Positions 1-11,725 are shown, counted from the stretch's first letter. The stretch is 64,000 bases of DNA from Lepus europaeus (GCF_033115175.1 NC_084832.1:13071342-13135341), one strand, 5' to 3'. Notes: a model not told the origin generated them from the sequence alone. Translations and numbers: made by a program.

Positions 1-84
1 GAAGCATCCTGCTTCACTCCCGTAACCGCGTAGCTTGAGTGGAGCCTCGGAGTCACAACGGGGCTGCGCCCCAGCTCTTCTGCA

Positions 85-240
85 CACTAACATGTGACAA
101 AGGGCAGGACACCCTGGGCCTGTTTTCCCCTCTGTAAGATGAGGTTAATCCTTTGAACAGGATTACTGTAGGGGATGAATAAGTTAATAAGCCTCAAACA
201 CTCAGGATGCTAATTGCTGTATAAACACTTAGCATCACTA
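85..240 (+). repeat. MIR SINE relic
   Basis: The series gcctgttttcccctctgtaa, gatgaggttaat and aacacttagca follows the MIR core-to-3' order. Strongly diverged, as expected for a pre-placental insertion. Confidence 0.65.
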
Positions 241-391
241 TGATATGCTGGATCCACGTGCCATCGTGCCCTGGAGAGTCTGCAGACTGCTCTCCATCTA
301 CGGAACAGGTTCCTGAATCCTCACCCAACGTGGTTTTCTTCATAGCTTCACTTAAGGAATCAGTCTCTGGATCATGAGCAGAAATAACGAA

Positions 392-697
392 GACTGGGAG
401 TGGTATTGTGTCCCAGCAGGTTAAGCCACCGACTGCAGCGCTGCCATCCCATGAGTGTAGGTTTGAGTCCTGGCTGTCCCACTTCCGATCCAGACCCCTG
501 CTAATACACTTGGGAAGGCAGAAGATGGCCCAAGTGCTTGGGCCCCTGCACCCACATGGGAGACCGATATGGAGTTCCAGGCTCCCGAATTCAGCATGGC
601 CCAGCCCCAGACACTGTGACCATCTGGGGAGTGAAGCAGGAGATGGGGGCAGATATCTCCCTCTCTCTGTCTCTCCCCTCCTTATGCCTTTCAGTGA
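392..697 (+). repeat. C-repeat SINE
   Basis: Head ggtattgtgtcccagcaggt, B-box-like ggtttgagtcc and a CT-rich end are present; the A-rich tail is lost. Rather diverged. Confidence 0.8.
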
Positions 698-925
698 AGT
701 GTGTCATTCCACAGGTAGGCAGGACCCTGTCCCCAGCTCAGAGAACTGTCCACCACAAGAGTCAAATGTAAGCTGGAGAGGCTTCCCCAGCCCAGCTCCG
801 CTTGCCACACAGACCTGCCCCAGCCTGGAGAGGCACAGAACAGCAGGAAGGGTGCCCTCGTGGCCATTTCCAGACAAGACACTCCCTACTTGCTGTAACC
901 CTACAACTGCCACCATAGCAAAGTC

Positions 926-1304
926 TTAAAAAAAAAAAAAAAGATTTATTTATTTGAGAAGCAGAGTTGGGGGGGGGGGCGGCACTGTGGCATAGCAGGT
1001 AAAGCCGCTGCCTGCAGTGCTGGCATCCCATATGGGCACCAGTTCAAGTCCTGGCTGCTCCACTTCTGATCCAGCTCTCTGCTATGGCCTGGAAAAGCAG
1101 TAGAAGATGGCCCAAGTCCTTGGGCCCCTGTGCCCATGTGGGAGACCCAGAAGAAGCTCCTGGCTTTGGATCGGCCTGGATCAACCCAGCTCCAGCCTTT
1201 GCAGCCAACTGTGGAGGGAACCAGCAGATGGAAGACCTCTGTCTCTCTCTCTCTCTGCCTCTCTTCTCTCTGTGTAACTCTTTCAAATAATAAATAAATC
1301 TTAG
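926..1304 (+). repeat. C-repeat SINE preceded by an inverted SINE stub
   Basis: 926-968 is the tail end of a minus copy (agatttatttatttgagaag) joined through a run of Gs to a complete plus copy (975-1304). The plus copy ends in aataaataaatctta. Confidence 0.85.
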
Positions 1305-1309
1305 AATAG

Positions 1310-1612
1310 AAAGAGAGAGAGAGAGAGAGGCAGAAGCAGAGACAGAGAGAAAAGTCTTAAATCCACTGATTTTACTTCTCAAATGGCCAAAATAGTCAGA
1401 GCTGGGCCAATCTGAAGCCAGGAGCCTCCTCCTGGTGGGTCTCCCACATGGGTGCAGGGGCCTAAGCATTTGGGCCATCCTCCACTGCTTTCCCAGGCCA
1501 CAGCAGAGAGCTGAATTGGAAGTGGAGCAGCCAGGACTTGAACCCGCACCCATATGAGATGCCAGTGCCGCAGGTGGAGGCCTAGCCCACCACACCACAG
1601 CCCCGGCCCCTA
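1310..1612 (-). repeat. C-repeat SINE
   Basis: A full minus copy directly after the plus copy at 975-1304, tail to tail, with only a few bases between. It starts with an expanded (GA)n tract. Confidence 0.85.
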
Positions 1613-2561
1613 AGTCTTTCCATCAAGCAAAATTATGCATGGTTCTGCCTCTCACACTTGCACCATCGTCCCTTCACACCCCAGCCACAAAGGCAGACAC
1701 CGACAATCTCAACACCCAAGGAAGACAATAAGCAGCCATTGCACCCGCCATATACAGACCAACGTCGTGGGGTTTGCCAGGGCACCCAAGGGTGCCCTGG
1801 AGCCAGCAGTATCCTGAGACTTCATACCCTATTACAGCAGCCGGCCGGCCAGGGCTGAGAGCCAGGGTTTACGAGCCTGTTCCGCCACCCTGCAGCCCTC
1901 GGCGCTTGTAAACGACACCTTCCCGTGTCTTAAAGCCTGAGAGGCAGCCAGCCCCGAGTTCTCAGGCTGCTAATGGCTCCATATAAAATGAGCTCCTCTG
2001 ATTTTATCACTGCCCTGGTGCAACTTCCCAGGTGAGGAGCCACCAGGGAGAGGAGGAGGTGGAGGACTGCTCCCCTCCCAAGGCTGCCGAACAACCCCCA
2101 CAGTCCCCACCGTGTTCCTTGGAGAAAGCAAGGGTGAGCCACTGAGTCAGCTTTCTGGACACAGGGCCTGTGGGAATTAAAGCGGAGCAAACACCTGGTT
2201 CTCTACATTTTTACATAAAGCCACAGACTGGATGGGAATCAGTCCGTCCCACACATTGAGAAATCACTACCGGAAAACAGGACGGCTCACATCCAGATAA
2301 GCCAGGTATCCGGTTGTAAACATGCTCACAGCACAAAGATTGTTGACCTTGGAGAAGTGATCCTTTTCGCAACACAAAGAAAATCATCCCCTCCACGTCT
2401 TAGTAGTTCTACATATTCATGTGCAGTTCCAACAACAAACAGGCACTGGAGAACTGTTTCAAAAGAAACTCCTGGGGAGGAAGGGAGTATCATTATGTTC
2501 TTAGAATAATATCTACAAAACATGCTGGATCTATGAACAAACTAAATTAAAAGTTAAATTA

Positions 2562-2840
2562 AGGGCATAGCGGGTAAAGCCGAGTCTGGCTGCTCCACTT
2601 CCTATCCAGCTCCCTGCTATGGCCTGGGAAAGCAGTGGAAGACAGCCCCAGTCGCTGGGCCCCTGCACCCACGTAGGAAACCCAGAAGAAGCTCCTGGCT
2701 CCTAGCTTCAGATAGCTAAGTTCCAGCTGTTGGGGCCACTTGGGGAGTGAAACAGCAGAAGACCCCTCTCCCTGTCCCTCTCCCTGTCCCTCTGCCTCTC
2801 TGTGGCTCTGCCTTTCAAATAAATAAATAAATCTTTAAAA
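2562..2840 (+). repeat. C-repeat SINE with internal deletion
   Basis: The sequence between the A box and the B box is missing (gcatagcgggtaaagccgag runs straight into tctggctgctcc). The CT-rich end carries three tccctgtccctc units. Confidence 0.8.
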
Positions 2841-2879
2841 ATTTTTAATTAAAAAATAAAACAGGAAAAGAAACTCCTG

Positions 2880-3197
2880 TGGCCGGGGTGCTGTGGTACA
2901 TAGCAAGTTAAGCTGCCACCTGTGATGCTGGCATCCCATATGGGCAACAGTTCAAGTCCCAGCTGCTCCACTTCCAATCCAGCTCCCTGCTAATGCACCA
3001 GGGAAGGTAGTGCAAGATGGCCCAAGTCCTTGGGCCGCTGCGAGCCAAGGGAGACTCAGAAGAAGCTTCTGGCTCCAGCCTGGCCTAGCCCCAGCAGGGC
3101 CATTAGCAGTCATTCAGGGAGTGAGCCAGGGGATGGGAGATCTCTAACTCTGCCTTCCAAATAAATAAGTAAGTAAATAAAAACTTTAAAAAAAGAA
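2880..3197 (+). repeat. C-repeat SINE
   Basis: Complete head to tail, tail aaataaataagtaagtaaat. It follows the copy at 2562 after about 40 bp of A-rich sequence. Confidence 0.85.
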
Positions 3198-3879
3198 AAC
3201 AATTGCTAGAAGCCTTCAGAACAAAACTGATGAGGAGGAAACACAGGAAATTCACAATTTTCTGATTACCAGGAAATTAACATGATTTGTGGCAGGCTAA
3301 ACACATGAGTACAGAACTAATACTATTTAGGAACCTTAATTCTCCTGGGAAGTAAGACACCCTAAAACCATACATACAAACTAAAAACAATTTTTCAATT
3401 TTCAAAAGCCATTGACAAAGAATAAATGTTTAGTGGAGGATGGCGTGGTTTTTTTTGGTATCTTTTAAAAATAGAAAGGGCATATTAACTTTTAAATGCC
3501 AAACATGAAAAGCAGTTTAAGATGGCAGACTTTAGGGTTAAAAACTTCTATTCAAGTAAAACTCCATAGAAACAGCTTCCATAAAAATGCCTGCAAAAAA
3601 CAAGACTGAACGTAAAACTCACACACAGAAGTTCTCCTTTTTAAGACCAAAGATCATTTGTCACAGGCTTAGAAGTGGTGAAAACTAAACCAGCTGCCAA
3701 AAATTATGGACTTTGTAGCACAAACGACTAAGGATGTGACACCCACTAACTGACCCGCAGAGAAAATGCAAGGTTAGTTTATTCTGCGTGCTTTTGCTTT
3801 TACTACTAAAATAATATTCATCACCACATCCTACCCTTTCTTCTTGCATTTCATCTTAATTTAAAGAAAAAGAGAGAGA
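3198..3879. other. A-rich single-copy intron sequence
   Basis: No SINE or coding signal; A-rich with ordinary composition. Nothing recognised. Confidence 0.6.
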
Positions 3880-4229
3880 GGGCCGGCGCCACAGCTCAAT
3901 AGGCTAATCCTCTGCCTTGCGGCGCCAGCACACGGGGTTCTAGTCCCTGTCAGGGCACCGGATTCTGTCCTGGTTGCCCCTCTTCCAGGCCAGCTCTCTG
4001 CTGTGGCCCGAGAGTGCAGTGGAGGATGGCCCAAGTGCTTGGACCCTGCACCCCATGGGGAGACCAGGAGAAGCACCTGGCTCCTGGCTTTGGATCAGTG
4101 CGGTGCGCCGGCCGCAGCACACCGACCGTGGCGGCCATTGGAGGGTGAGCCAACGGCAAAGGAAGACCTTTCTCTCTGTCTCTCTCTCTCACTGTCCACT
4201 CTGCCTGTCCAAAATAAAAAAAAAAAAAG
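3880..4229 (+). repeat. C-repeat SINE, ggccggcgcc/poly(A) subfamily
   Basis: Starts gggccggcgccacagctcaa and ends in poly(A); near full length and only lightly diverged. GA-rich sequence flanks both sides, so the TSD is unclear. Confidence 0.9.
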
Positions 4230-4439
4230 AGAGAGAGACACACACACACAAAAGGAGAAATACAGAGAAGAGGAGGAAACAAATCAAATTTCTGGGGTCG
4301 AGGAGTACTCTATCCACCCCCCTATGACAAAGTGCATCACACCAACTTCTTCCCTCTCAACATACAGGAGGAATCAACAGGGGGCTACATTCACCTCATT
4401 CTCAACGTCCTTCTGTGCACAAGGCAGCCTCGGGGTCTT

Positions 4440-4560
4440 CTCAGATGTGAGCGCGCCAAGGCTCAGGTGCACGGGAGCTGCACCGCGCCGAGCCCGGTGG
4501 TGACGCCGCCGCCGAGCCCGCAGGCGCAGCGCCAGCAGCCAGCTCATGAGGGCTGCAGCT
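4440..4560. other. Small CpG cluster in CLYBL intron 1
   Basis: About 120 bp with many CpGs (gtggtgacgccgccgccgag; aggcgcagcgccagcag) in a SINE-free stretch (4230-5369). Too short for a standard CpG island. Otherwise nothing recognised from 4230 to 5369. Confidence 0.4.
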
Positions 4561-5369
4561 CTGGAATGTCATCTGCCTTCCATTACATCCACCTGGGACT
4601 GCGTCCCGATGACCACCACACAGATTACGGACCTCGAAACCTCACTTTGTCGGCAATTGACATTTAAACTGTTTGAAGTTTCTCATTAAGGCCCCTTGCC
4701 AAATTAAGCACAGATGTAGGAAGCTCCGCCTGTAGCACTCAGCCAAGTGCAGTCACCTGAAAGCTGCAGGCGCTAGGCCTACTTACACGCAGCGCCTGCA
4801 CTGGAAGCCAGCGAGAGGCAGCTTTCCCGCAAGCCACAGACTTCCGACGCCTTGTCCCTACCTCAGGGAGGGTTCCAGCACAAATACAATCTGAGGGATG
4901 AGACCTCTCCACCTGGTGCCCTGAGCCCCAAGGACCTGCACCTGAAGTCCTCCTGGGCCCCACCCAGCCTCTCACTCCAGGATGACCAACCCGCCAGGAA
5001 CACCAGTCTCTCTAGGAACTTCCCTAGGAACACACCCAACCGCCTCTGAAAGTGCCCCCGCCTCTGTGTTCCCACAGCACTGGGCACCTACGCCTGCTGG
5101 TCAACCTCCACCCGTACCCAACAGGAGCCGAGCTATGAGGCTGGCTTTGTGAAAACTGACACGGGTACGGCAGAATTACTCTTTGAAGGGTTTCTTCCGC
5201 CCTCCAGCACCTTGGACCAAACACGTGTTAGAACAGAGACCATGTCTTGCCTGGCATGTACCAGATAAAGATCCCAAGAAATGTTCATCCCTCTTCCCTT
5301 CATATCAGAGCCTCCTTGTTTTCGGGAGAAACGTATGAGACTTCAAAATGCCTGCAACAGCTAAAGCGG

Positions 5370-5545
5370 GCTAGGTGTGAAGCCGGGAGTCCAGCGACCA
5401 AGTACTTGAGCCCTCAGGCTGCCTCCTAGGGTGCACAACAGGAACAAGCTAGAATGCAACACAGCCAGGACTCGAACCCAAGCCCTGATACGAAATGAGG
5501 GCATCCCAAGTAATGTCTTAACTGCCAGGTCAAACACCCACTCCG
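5370..5545 (-). repeat. C-repeat SINE fragment
   Basis: Only the 5' part survives: caggactcgaacccaagccc (B box reversed) down to caaacacccactcc. It abuts a MITE-like piece. Confidence 0.65.
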
Positions 5546-5729
5546 ATAAGTTTATTTCGATTCAAAAGACTTGAAACCCAGGTTATTTTCTCATAATATG
5601 CATTTTCCATGAACTTCCTGAAGATCCCTTTATTTAAGGATTTCAAAAATTTTTGGCACCAATATACATTCAATTCCCTTTTCCACGAGATTTTTTTTCC
5701 CTCCCTCCCTCCCTCTCTCTCTCTTTCTT

Positions 5730-6025
5730 TCTGGTTTATTTACTTCAAAGTCAGAGAGGCAGATGCAGAGAGAGGTCTTCCGTCCAATGGTTCACTCCCC
5801 AGATGGCCACAATGGCTGCAGCTGGGCCAATCCAAAGCCAGGAGCTTATTCCGGGTCTCCCACGTGGGGGAAGGGGCCCAAGCACTTGGGCCACCTTCCA
5901 TTGCTTTCCCAGGCCATAGCAGAGAGCTGGATCAGAAAAGGAGCAGCCAGGACATGAACTGATGCCCATATGGGATGCTGGCGCTGCAGGCAGAGGCTCA
6001 GCCTACAACGCCATAGTGCTGACCC
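5730..6025 (-). repeat. C-repeat SINE
   Basis: Complete minus copy, from ggtttatttacttcaaagtc to catagtgctgaccc, inside a MITE-like element. Confidence 0.85.
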
Positions 6026-6029
6026 ATGA

Positions 6030-6371
6030 ACTTTTTTTTTTTTTTTTTTTTTTTTTTGATAGGCAGAGTGGACAGTGAGAGAGAGACAGAGAGAAAGGTC
6101 TTCCTTTTTCCGTTGATTCACCCTCCAATGGCCGCTGCAGCCGGCGCACTGCGCTGATCCAAAGCCAGGAGCCAGGTGCTTCTCCTGGGCTCCCATGCGG
6201 GTGCAGGGCCCAAGCACTTGGGCCATCCTCCACTGCCCTCCCGGGCCACAGCAGAGAGCTGGCCTGGAAGAGGAGCAACCGGGACAGAATCCGGCACCCT
6301 GACTGGGACTAGAACCAGGTGTGCTGGCACTGCAGGCAGAGGATTAGCCTATTGAACCACGGCGCCGGCCC
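6030..6371 (-). repeat. C-repeat SINE, poly(A) subfamily, with TSD
   Basis: A poly(T) run of about 23 bases, then the full body to cggcgccggccc. Both flanks carry ccatgaacttttt, a 13-bp target duplication taken from the MITE terminus. Confidence 0.92.
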
Positions 6372-6887
6372 TTCCATGAACTTTTTAAAGTACCCTCATA
6401 TGAATGAATGATCAAAAAAAGTGTGTCATAGGTACTATTTACTTAAAAAAACCTGACATGTTCTAGAATTTTCTATTATCAAAAAAATTTTTCTATGAAG
6501 TAAATACTCTTGACCTGCATAATAAAATCAACAGTTTTGCAAGACCATGGTTCTGTCCCCAAAAAATAAAAATAAAAAAACAAGTTTAAAAACGTTTTAA
6601 ACAAGAGGGAAAAACCACATCAAGCAGTAAACCATATGGTTGTGAAGATAAAGATACGTTTCTTATTCCTCATTAACAAGAATCCTGGAAATATTACCAT
6701 TTGTGCTAATTCCCCCAAACAGTACGCTAATTAACGAGGCACACCTGTGTCAACAGCCCGGTTGCCATCGTGGTAAGCTGCGGTGCCGGCTCAGCTCCTC
6801 ACAGAGCGCGCTCAGTGTTTGTGCAGCCTGAGAGCTGCTAACCCCTGCTGCTCACCGGCACCGGCTCCCACACGGCACAGAGTGTGG

Positions 6888-6965
6888 AGCTACCCACCGG
6901 GAAGGACAGACAGGAGACAACACGGCACCTTGCCCTCAAGGAGCTTACAGCCCAACGGGCATCCC
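6888..6965 (-). repeat. L2-like relic
   Basis: cttgccctcaaggagcttac then agcccaacggg is a familiar stretch of antisense L2 3' sequence. Short and diverged. Confidence 0.45.
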
Positions 6966-7724
6966 AGGGACAGCACAGGTCCCACGCCCGGGGGCTCAGG
7001 CCAGGCTGGCCACGGGACGATGGCCTGGCTCAGGCTGGAGAGCAGCTCCTTCACGACAGAGCTCTGCAAGGCCCCACAGGGCAGCGTGCACGCTGTGTGA
7101 GAGCCTCATGCCTGCCCGTCGGGAAGGGTGGGCAAACCAAGGCAGCAGAGCAGCTTCCGGGACGACAGCAAATGATGCTGCGCGTCCTGCTCGGAGCCTC
7201 CCGGATGCTGAGCTGTGCCCGAGGTGCAGAGGAGACGCGTGTTCCGCAGGTGAGGGTGCAACAGAGAACCAAGTAGGGATGGCACCACGGCTGGGGAGGA
7301 GCTTCAGGTCCCAGTGACTGGCGCTGGCCAGGCTCTGCCCCCCGGCCACGGCTGGGCCAGCTAACGCCATCGGCAGACGCTCAAGTCTCCCCTTGCCCCC
7401 TGGACACAACCACACCACCCAACAGCACACACCGCTGTGTATCCTAGACCCCCCTTTATCCTTTCAAAACTCTCACAAGACAGAACACGGAGGCATCTGA
7501 AAACAGCCCTGGCCTGCGTTCAAAAAACTCAAGCCAAGACAGAACCTTCAGATTTGACATCTTAAATTAGCAGGAATGTTTGGACAAATCTATAGTCTAG
7601 GAAAACATACATACACCCACACTCGCACATCCAAAACTCGCCTCCCAGCTCTCATGTCAGACAGATAATTAGGGATGAATTCTGCTCCCCATGACCACAT
7701 GACGAGGCATCTGTTCAAGGTTAC

Positions 7725-7815
7725 TTCATCAGTGCCTACCTTGTATCAGGTGCTGCGCTGGGCACAGGCACCAAGATGTAGGCGCGGCCTCTCCAGTCTA
7801 GCAGGGGGCAGCGGG
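7725..7815 (-). repeat. L2-like relic
   Basis: gtgcctaccttgtatcaggt then gctgcgctgggcacaggcac matches the antisense L2 3' pattern. Confidence 0.5.
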
Positions 7816-7884
7816 GGAAACGCGCCCATCCACATCCCACGGTAACTCGCACATGCAGGAAGGAGAATGGGGGCCCCATGGGAG

Positions 7885-8224
7885 GGGGACGGGCTGGCTG
7901 GGGGTTAACGCCCTGGCCTGAAGCACTGGCATCCAAAATGGGCGCCACTTCAAGACCCAGCTGCTCCACTTCCAATCCAGCTCTCTGCTATGGCCTGGGA
8001 AAGCAGTGGACGATGACCCAAGTCCTTGGGCCCCTGCACCCGCATGGGAGACCAGGAAGAAGCTCCTGGCTCCTGGCTTCAGATGGGCACAGCTCCGGCC
8101 ATTGTGGCCAATTGGGGAGTGAACCAGTGGATGGAAGACCTCTCTCTCTCTCTCTCTCTCTCTCTGCCTCTCCTCTCTCTGTGTAACTCTGACTTTCAAA
8201 TAAATAAATAAATCTTTTAAAAAA
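7885..8224 (+). repeat. C-repeat SINE
   Basis: Complete from ggggttaacgccctggcctg; long (CT)n before ctgtgtaactctgactttc, tail aaataaataaataaatcttt. Confidence 0.88.
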
Positions 8225-8314
8225 AAGAGAGAGAACATGGGCTCCCAGCAGCCAGCAGAGAGGGTGGGAGGGACACCCCAGTCTCTTTCCTCCTGGAAGA
8301 CAAGTCCTTTCTTC

Positions 8315-8596
8315 TTTTTTTAATGATTATTTGTTTGAAAGGCAGAGTGACAGAGAAAGAGGAAGAGATCTTCCATCACTGGTTCACTCCTCAAATGGCT
8401 ATAATGGCTGGGCCAGGCAGAAGCCAAGAACCTGGAACTCCATGGGTCTCCCACATGGGTGCAGGCGTTCAACTACTGGGACCATCTTCCACTGCATTAG
8501 CAGGGAGCTTGATTGGAAACTAAGCAGCCTGGATTCAAAACCGCACTCTGCAGTTGCAGGCGGCAGTATTTTAACCAGATGTACCACAATACCAGC
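8315..8596 (-). repeat. C-repeat SINE
   Basis: Minus copy from gattatttgtttgaaaggca to gtaccacaataccagcccc. A second minus copy follows without a gap. Confidence 0.8.
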
Positions 8597-8836
8597 CCCA
8601 ACATGGCCACAATGGCTGGAGCTGTGCCAGTCCAAAGCCAGGAGCCAGGAGCTTCTTCCATGTCTCCCACATGGGTACAAGGGCTCAAGGACTTGGGCTA
8701 TCTTCTGCTGATTTCCCAGGCTATAGCAGAGAGCTGGATCAGAAGAGGAGCAGCTGGGTCTTGAACCGGCGCCTATATAGGATGCCAGCACTGTGGGCTG
8801 TGGTTTTACCTGCGTACACCACAGTATCGGCCCCCA
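8597..8836 (-). repeat. C-repeat SINE lacking its 3' tail
   Basis: Begins inside the body (acatggccacaatggctgga) and ends at cagtatcggcccc. Either the copy at 8315 inserted into it, or its tail was deleted. Confidence 0.8.
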
Positions 8837-9564
8837 ACAAACTCTTCTGACTGGCAGACCCCACCACAGTGGGGTCACTTGCAGGAGGAATCCGTCACAA
8901 CTCCCAAGTGCTGTACACAGGACATTAGCACACGGCACTCTTGCCGGCTCATGGCCCTCCCTAGGTGGTCAGCTGATTATGGGAGCTAGAAGAGGCAGGT
9001 GCAGTGGGAGCGTCATGGCCCAGGCCTCGGGCCTTTGTGGGCCAGGATAACGGGCAGCAGGCGAGCAGGGAAGACAAAGTCAGCACAGGAGAAAAGCAAA
9101 AGGAGGTGGTAAGACCCAGGCATCCACTGTCGGAGATGAAACCTTGGAAATCAGACCAAACCTTGGGACACCTCCCTCTTCCTCCTCCAGCCTGCTCCTA
9201 GGCTCTGCATTCCCAATGCCCCCTGAATTACTTCAGACCCCCAGCCCCTCTGTACTGTGCCCATCGTCAGCCACTGGACCTGAAGGCTTCACCCTGCTGC
9301 TGCAGGCAGAGCCATGACGAAGACCTCGTCCCCCCGAGGAGCTCAAGGCGAAGCCAACACCACCTGGCCAAAGCAGTCTCCTACGGTGGCAAGGGGAGGT
9401 GACAGATGGGACCCATCAGTTGGCAGGAGGCAGAGCTTTCGTTATCTTCAATGTCTGGTCAAAGGGAGCTCAAATGGACCAAAATAACTCAAAGCTCAAA
9501 AAGCTACGTATTTAATATTTCTGAATTCTCCACAGTCCTTTGCCGTTAGGGCAGTAATTCCTTT
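8837..9564. other. Single-copy intron sequence
   Basis: No repeat or coding signal recognised; moderately GC-rich. Confidence 0.5.
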
Positions 9565-9715
9565 CTAGGCTATGCAGGCATCCAGTCCATTGTCCTTGCT
9601 TTAATGGTGAGAAAACTAAGGTGCAGTCTAGAGAAAGGCCTGGAACAAGGTCAAGGGCAAACTGCAGGGTCAGCGCTGGACTTGAACCCTGGTGGTCTAC
9701 CCAGCGCCTTCCTGC
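9565..9715 (-). repeat. MIR SINE relic, minus orientation
   Basis: ggtgagaaaactaaggtgca, aggtcaagggcaaactgcag and ggacttgaaccctggtggtc are the MIR core in reverse. Confidence 0.7.
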
Positions 9716-9747
9716 TTAGAGCAGAGTTGTTCATTTGTTTTGAATTT

Positions 9748-10038
9748 TAAAAAAATTTTATTTATTTGAAAGAATTGAGAGAGAGAGAAAGAGATCTTCA
9801 ATCCGCTGGCTCACTCTCCAGATAGCCACAAAGACTGGGGCTGGATCAGGCTGAAGCCAGGAGCTTCCTCCAGGTTTCCCACATGGATTCAGGGGCCCAA
9901 ACACTTGGATCATCTTCCACTGCTTTTCCCAGGCCACCAGCAGGGAGCTGGGTGGGAAGTAGAGCAGCTGAGTCTTGAACAGGCACCCATAAGCAAAGCC
10001 AGCTCCCAGCTATGCCACAATGCTGCCCCGATTTCGCA
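9748..10038 (-). repeat. C-repeat SINE
   Basis: Complete minus copy, ttttatttatttgaaagaat to gccacaatgctgccccg, diverged in the body. Confidence 0.82.
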
Positions 10039-10081
10039 CCTTTTTTTTTTTTTTAACAATGTGTAAGAAAATCCTTAAGAG

Positions 10082-10441
10082 TGGCTGGCGCCGTGGCTCA
10101 CTAGGCTAATCCTCCGCCTGCAGTGCCGGAACCCCGGGTTCTAGTCCCAGTCGGGGCACCGGATTCTGTCCTGGTTGCTCCTCTTCCAGTCCAGCTCTCT
10201 GCTGTGGCCTGGGAGTGCAGTGGAGGATGGCCCAAGTGCTTGGGCCCTGCACCCCATGGGAGACCAGGAGAAGCACCTGGCTCCTGGCTTCGGATCAGCG
10301 CGGTGCGCTGGCCACAGCACACCAGCCGCAGCGGCCACTGGGGGGTGAACCAATGGAAAAGGAAGACCTTTCTCTCTGTCTCTCTCTCACTGTCCACTCT
10401 GCCTGTCCAAAAAAAAAAAAAAAAAAAAGAAAAAAGAAAAA
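10082..10441 (+). repeat. C-repeat SINE, poly(A) subfamily
   Basis: gtggctggcgccgtggctca to a 20-A tail. Flanks aaatccttaagag occur on both sides (about 10069 and 10441), a good 13-bp TSD. Confidence 0.92.
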
Positions 10442-10467
10442 AAATCCTTAAGAGTAGCCATAAGGAT

Positions 10468-10722
10468 GTGCTGTGGCTTGAATGCCTGGATAACAGCATC
10501 TGGGGCGGGACCTTTACAGTGGCTAGGCCACAGGGGCCGCCCTCACAGGTGAGGTGGGGCCATCTGCCCTCCCAGCGCTGCGAGACGCAGCAAGCAGGCC
10601 CTCACCAGACGCGGCCCCTTGGTCTTGGACTCCGCCGGCTCTAGGGCAGTGAGAGCGAAGTCTGCCCACTATAAATCACACACTCTCAGGTATTCTGTCA
10701 CAGCAGCACAGAACAAAGACAT
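10468..10722 (+). mobile_element. MaLR-type LTR (MLT1/MST-like)
   Basis: ggatgtgctgtggcttgaat at the start, then ggcggg, ccctcaccagacgcggcc, ggtcttggactccgccggc and ataaatcacacactctcaggt follow the order of a MaLR LTR. Solo and decayed. Confidence 0.65.
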
Positions 10723-10909
10723 GCTCAGTTCACACGTGACAATGCAACAGCGCTGAACTAATTCCATTTTTTAGGAGCAGAATAACTTTCCACTTTCATC
10801 TGAACTAGAAGAGTTTCCCTGAAGGTAGCGGTCACACCACCAAGGGTGGGCTGTGACTCACCAGTGTAATTCAGAGATGTTTTCACTGTTGCAAAGAAAT
10901 TCATTCCAG

Positions 10910-11224
10910 GGCGCTGGTGCTGTGGCATAGCAGGTAAAGCCTCCACCTGCTACGCCAGCATCCCATACGGGCATTGGTTCAAGTCTGGCTGCTCCGTTTC
11001 TGATCAAGCCCCTGTTGGTGCACCTGGGAAACCAGGGGAGGATGGCTCAAGTCCTTAGGCCCCTGCACCCATGTAGGAACCTGGAGGAAGCTTCAGCCTA
11101 GCCCAGCCCTGGATGTTGCAGCCATTTGGGGGAGTGAACCAGCAGATGGAAGATTCCCCCGCCCCTCTCTTCCTCTCCCCGCCCCCACAGTGTAACTCTG
11201 CCTTTCAAATTAAAAAAAAATCTG
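10910..11224 (+). repeat. C-repeat SINE
   Basis: Complete plus copy with C-rich 3' part. aaagaaattcattccag before and aaagaaattcacaccag after look like a 17-bp TSD with two changes. Confidence 0.88.
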
Positions 11225-11264
11225 AAAGAAAGAGAGACAGAGAGAGAGAAAGAAATTCACACCA

Positions 11265-11725
11265 GGCTCCAATGTAACATAGTTTCTGAACTCTGAAGTG
11301 CACAAGCAATCCAGATGTCCAGCGAATGGACCCAGTGTGGTTTGCACCTACAACGCAGAATTACCAACCTCTAAAAAAAGGAAGAAAATTCTGACATTTG
11401 CCACAGCATGGATGAACCTGCAGAACTCGCCAGGTGAAAGACAGTCCCCGAAGCACACAGTCCATGACCCCTCCCATGAAAACAGCACCAACTGAGAGTG
11501 AAAGGATGTGGACGAAAGGCTCTAGGGTGGGGGTGGGGGTGGGGGTGGCGACTGAGGGGCTGTCAGTGAGTGTGGAAGTGCAGAGGGGGAGATGAGTGGA
11601 GTCCTGGCGACAGACGGGGGCGGTGGCCACACAGCAGCATAAATGGACTTAGGGCCACTGCAATGTGCACTGAGAAACAGCCAAACGGCAATTTGGCTAT
11701 GTGTGTATATCCAAATATATACATA
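11265..11725 (+). mobile_element. L1 3'-end fragment
   Basis: ccagatgtccagcgaatgga, acagcatggatgaacctgc and a G-rich stretch before ggggctgtcagtgag match the layout of old mammalian L1 3' ends. It includes the (GGGGGT)n run at 11525-11549. Confidence 0.65.
11525..11549 (+). repeat. (GGGGGT)n tract
   Basis: Four runs of five Gs separated by single Ts, a textbook intramolecular G-quadruplex pattern on the plus strand (C-rich on the CLYBL sense strand). Confidence 0.85.

Larger units (their letters stand above)
5544..6405. mobile_element. Two mariner/MITE-like pieces, one split by SINEs
   Basis: 5544-5630 is one half-element (ataatatgcattttccatga). 5638-5690 starts a second, inverted one (ggatttcaaaaatttttggc) whose end resumes at 6372-6405 (ccatgaactttttaaagtac) after two SINEs. 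The motif ttcaaaaagttcatggaaa acts as a terminal inverted repeat. Confidence 0.6.
6406..7884. other. Intron sequence with a GC-rich centre and L2 traces
   Basis: 6406-6770 is AT-rich and 6770-7420 is GC-rich with moderate CpG. Two L2-like scraps are listed separately. No exon recognised. Confidence 0.5.

Noticed and set aside
3880..3930. CRISPR-like repeated units across the window
   Set aside because: Repeats are dispersed SINEs on both strands with TSDs, without regular spacers, in a mammalian genome.
6755..6775. RFX X-box (cggttgccatcgtggtaagc)
   Set aside because: Only the left half-site matches well.
10123..10644. Open frame of about 170 codons
   Set aside because: It runs through a C-repeat SINE into an LTR. 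Similar frames occur in many SINE copies and give peptides such as GWPKCLGPCT that are just SINE translation.
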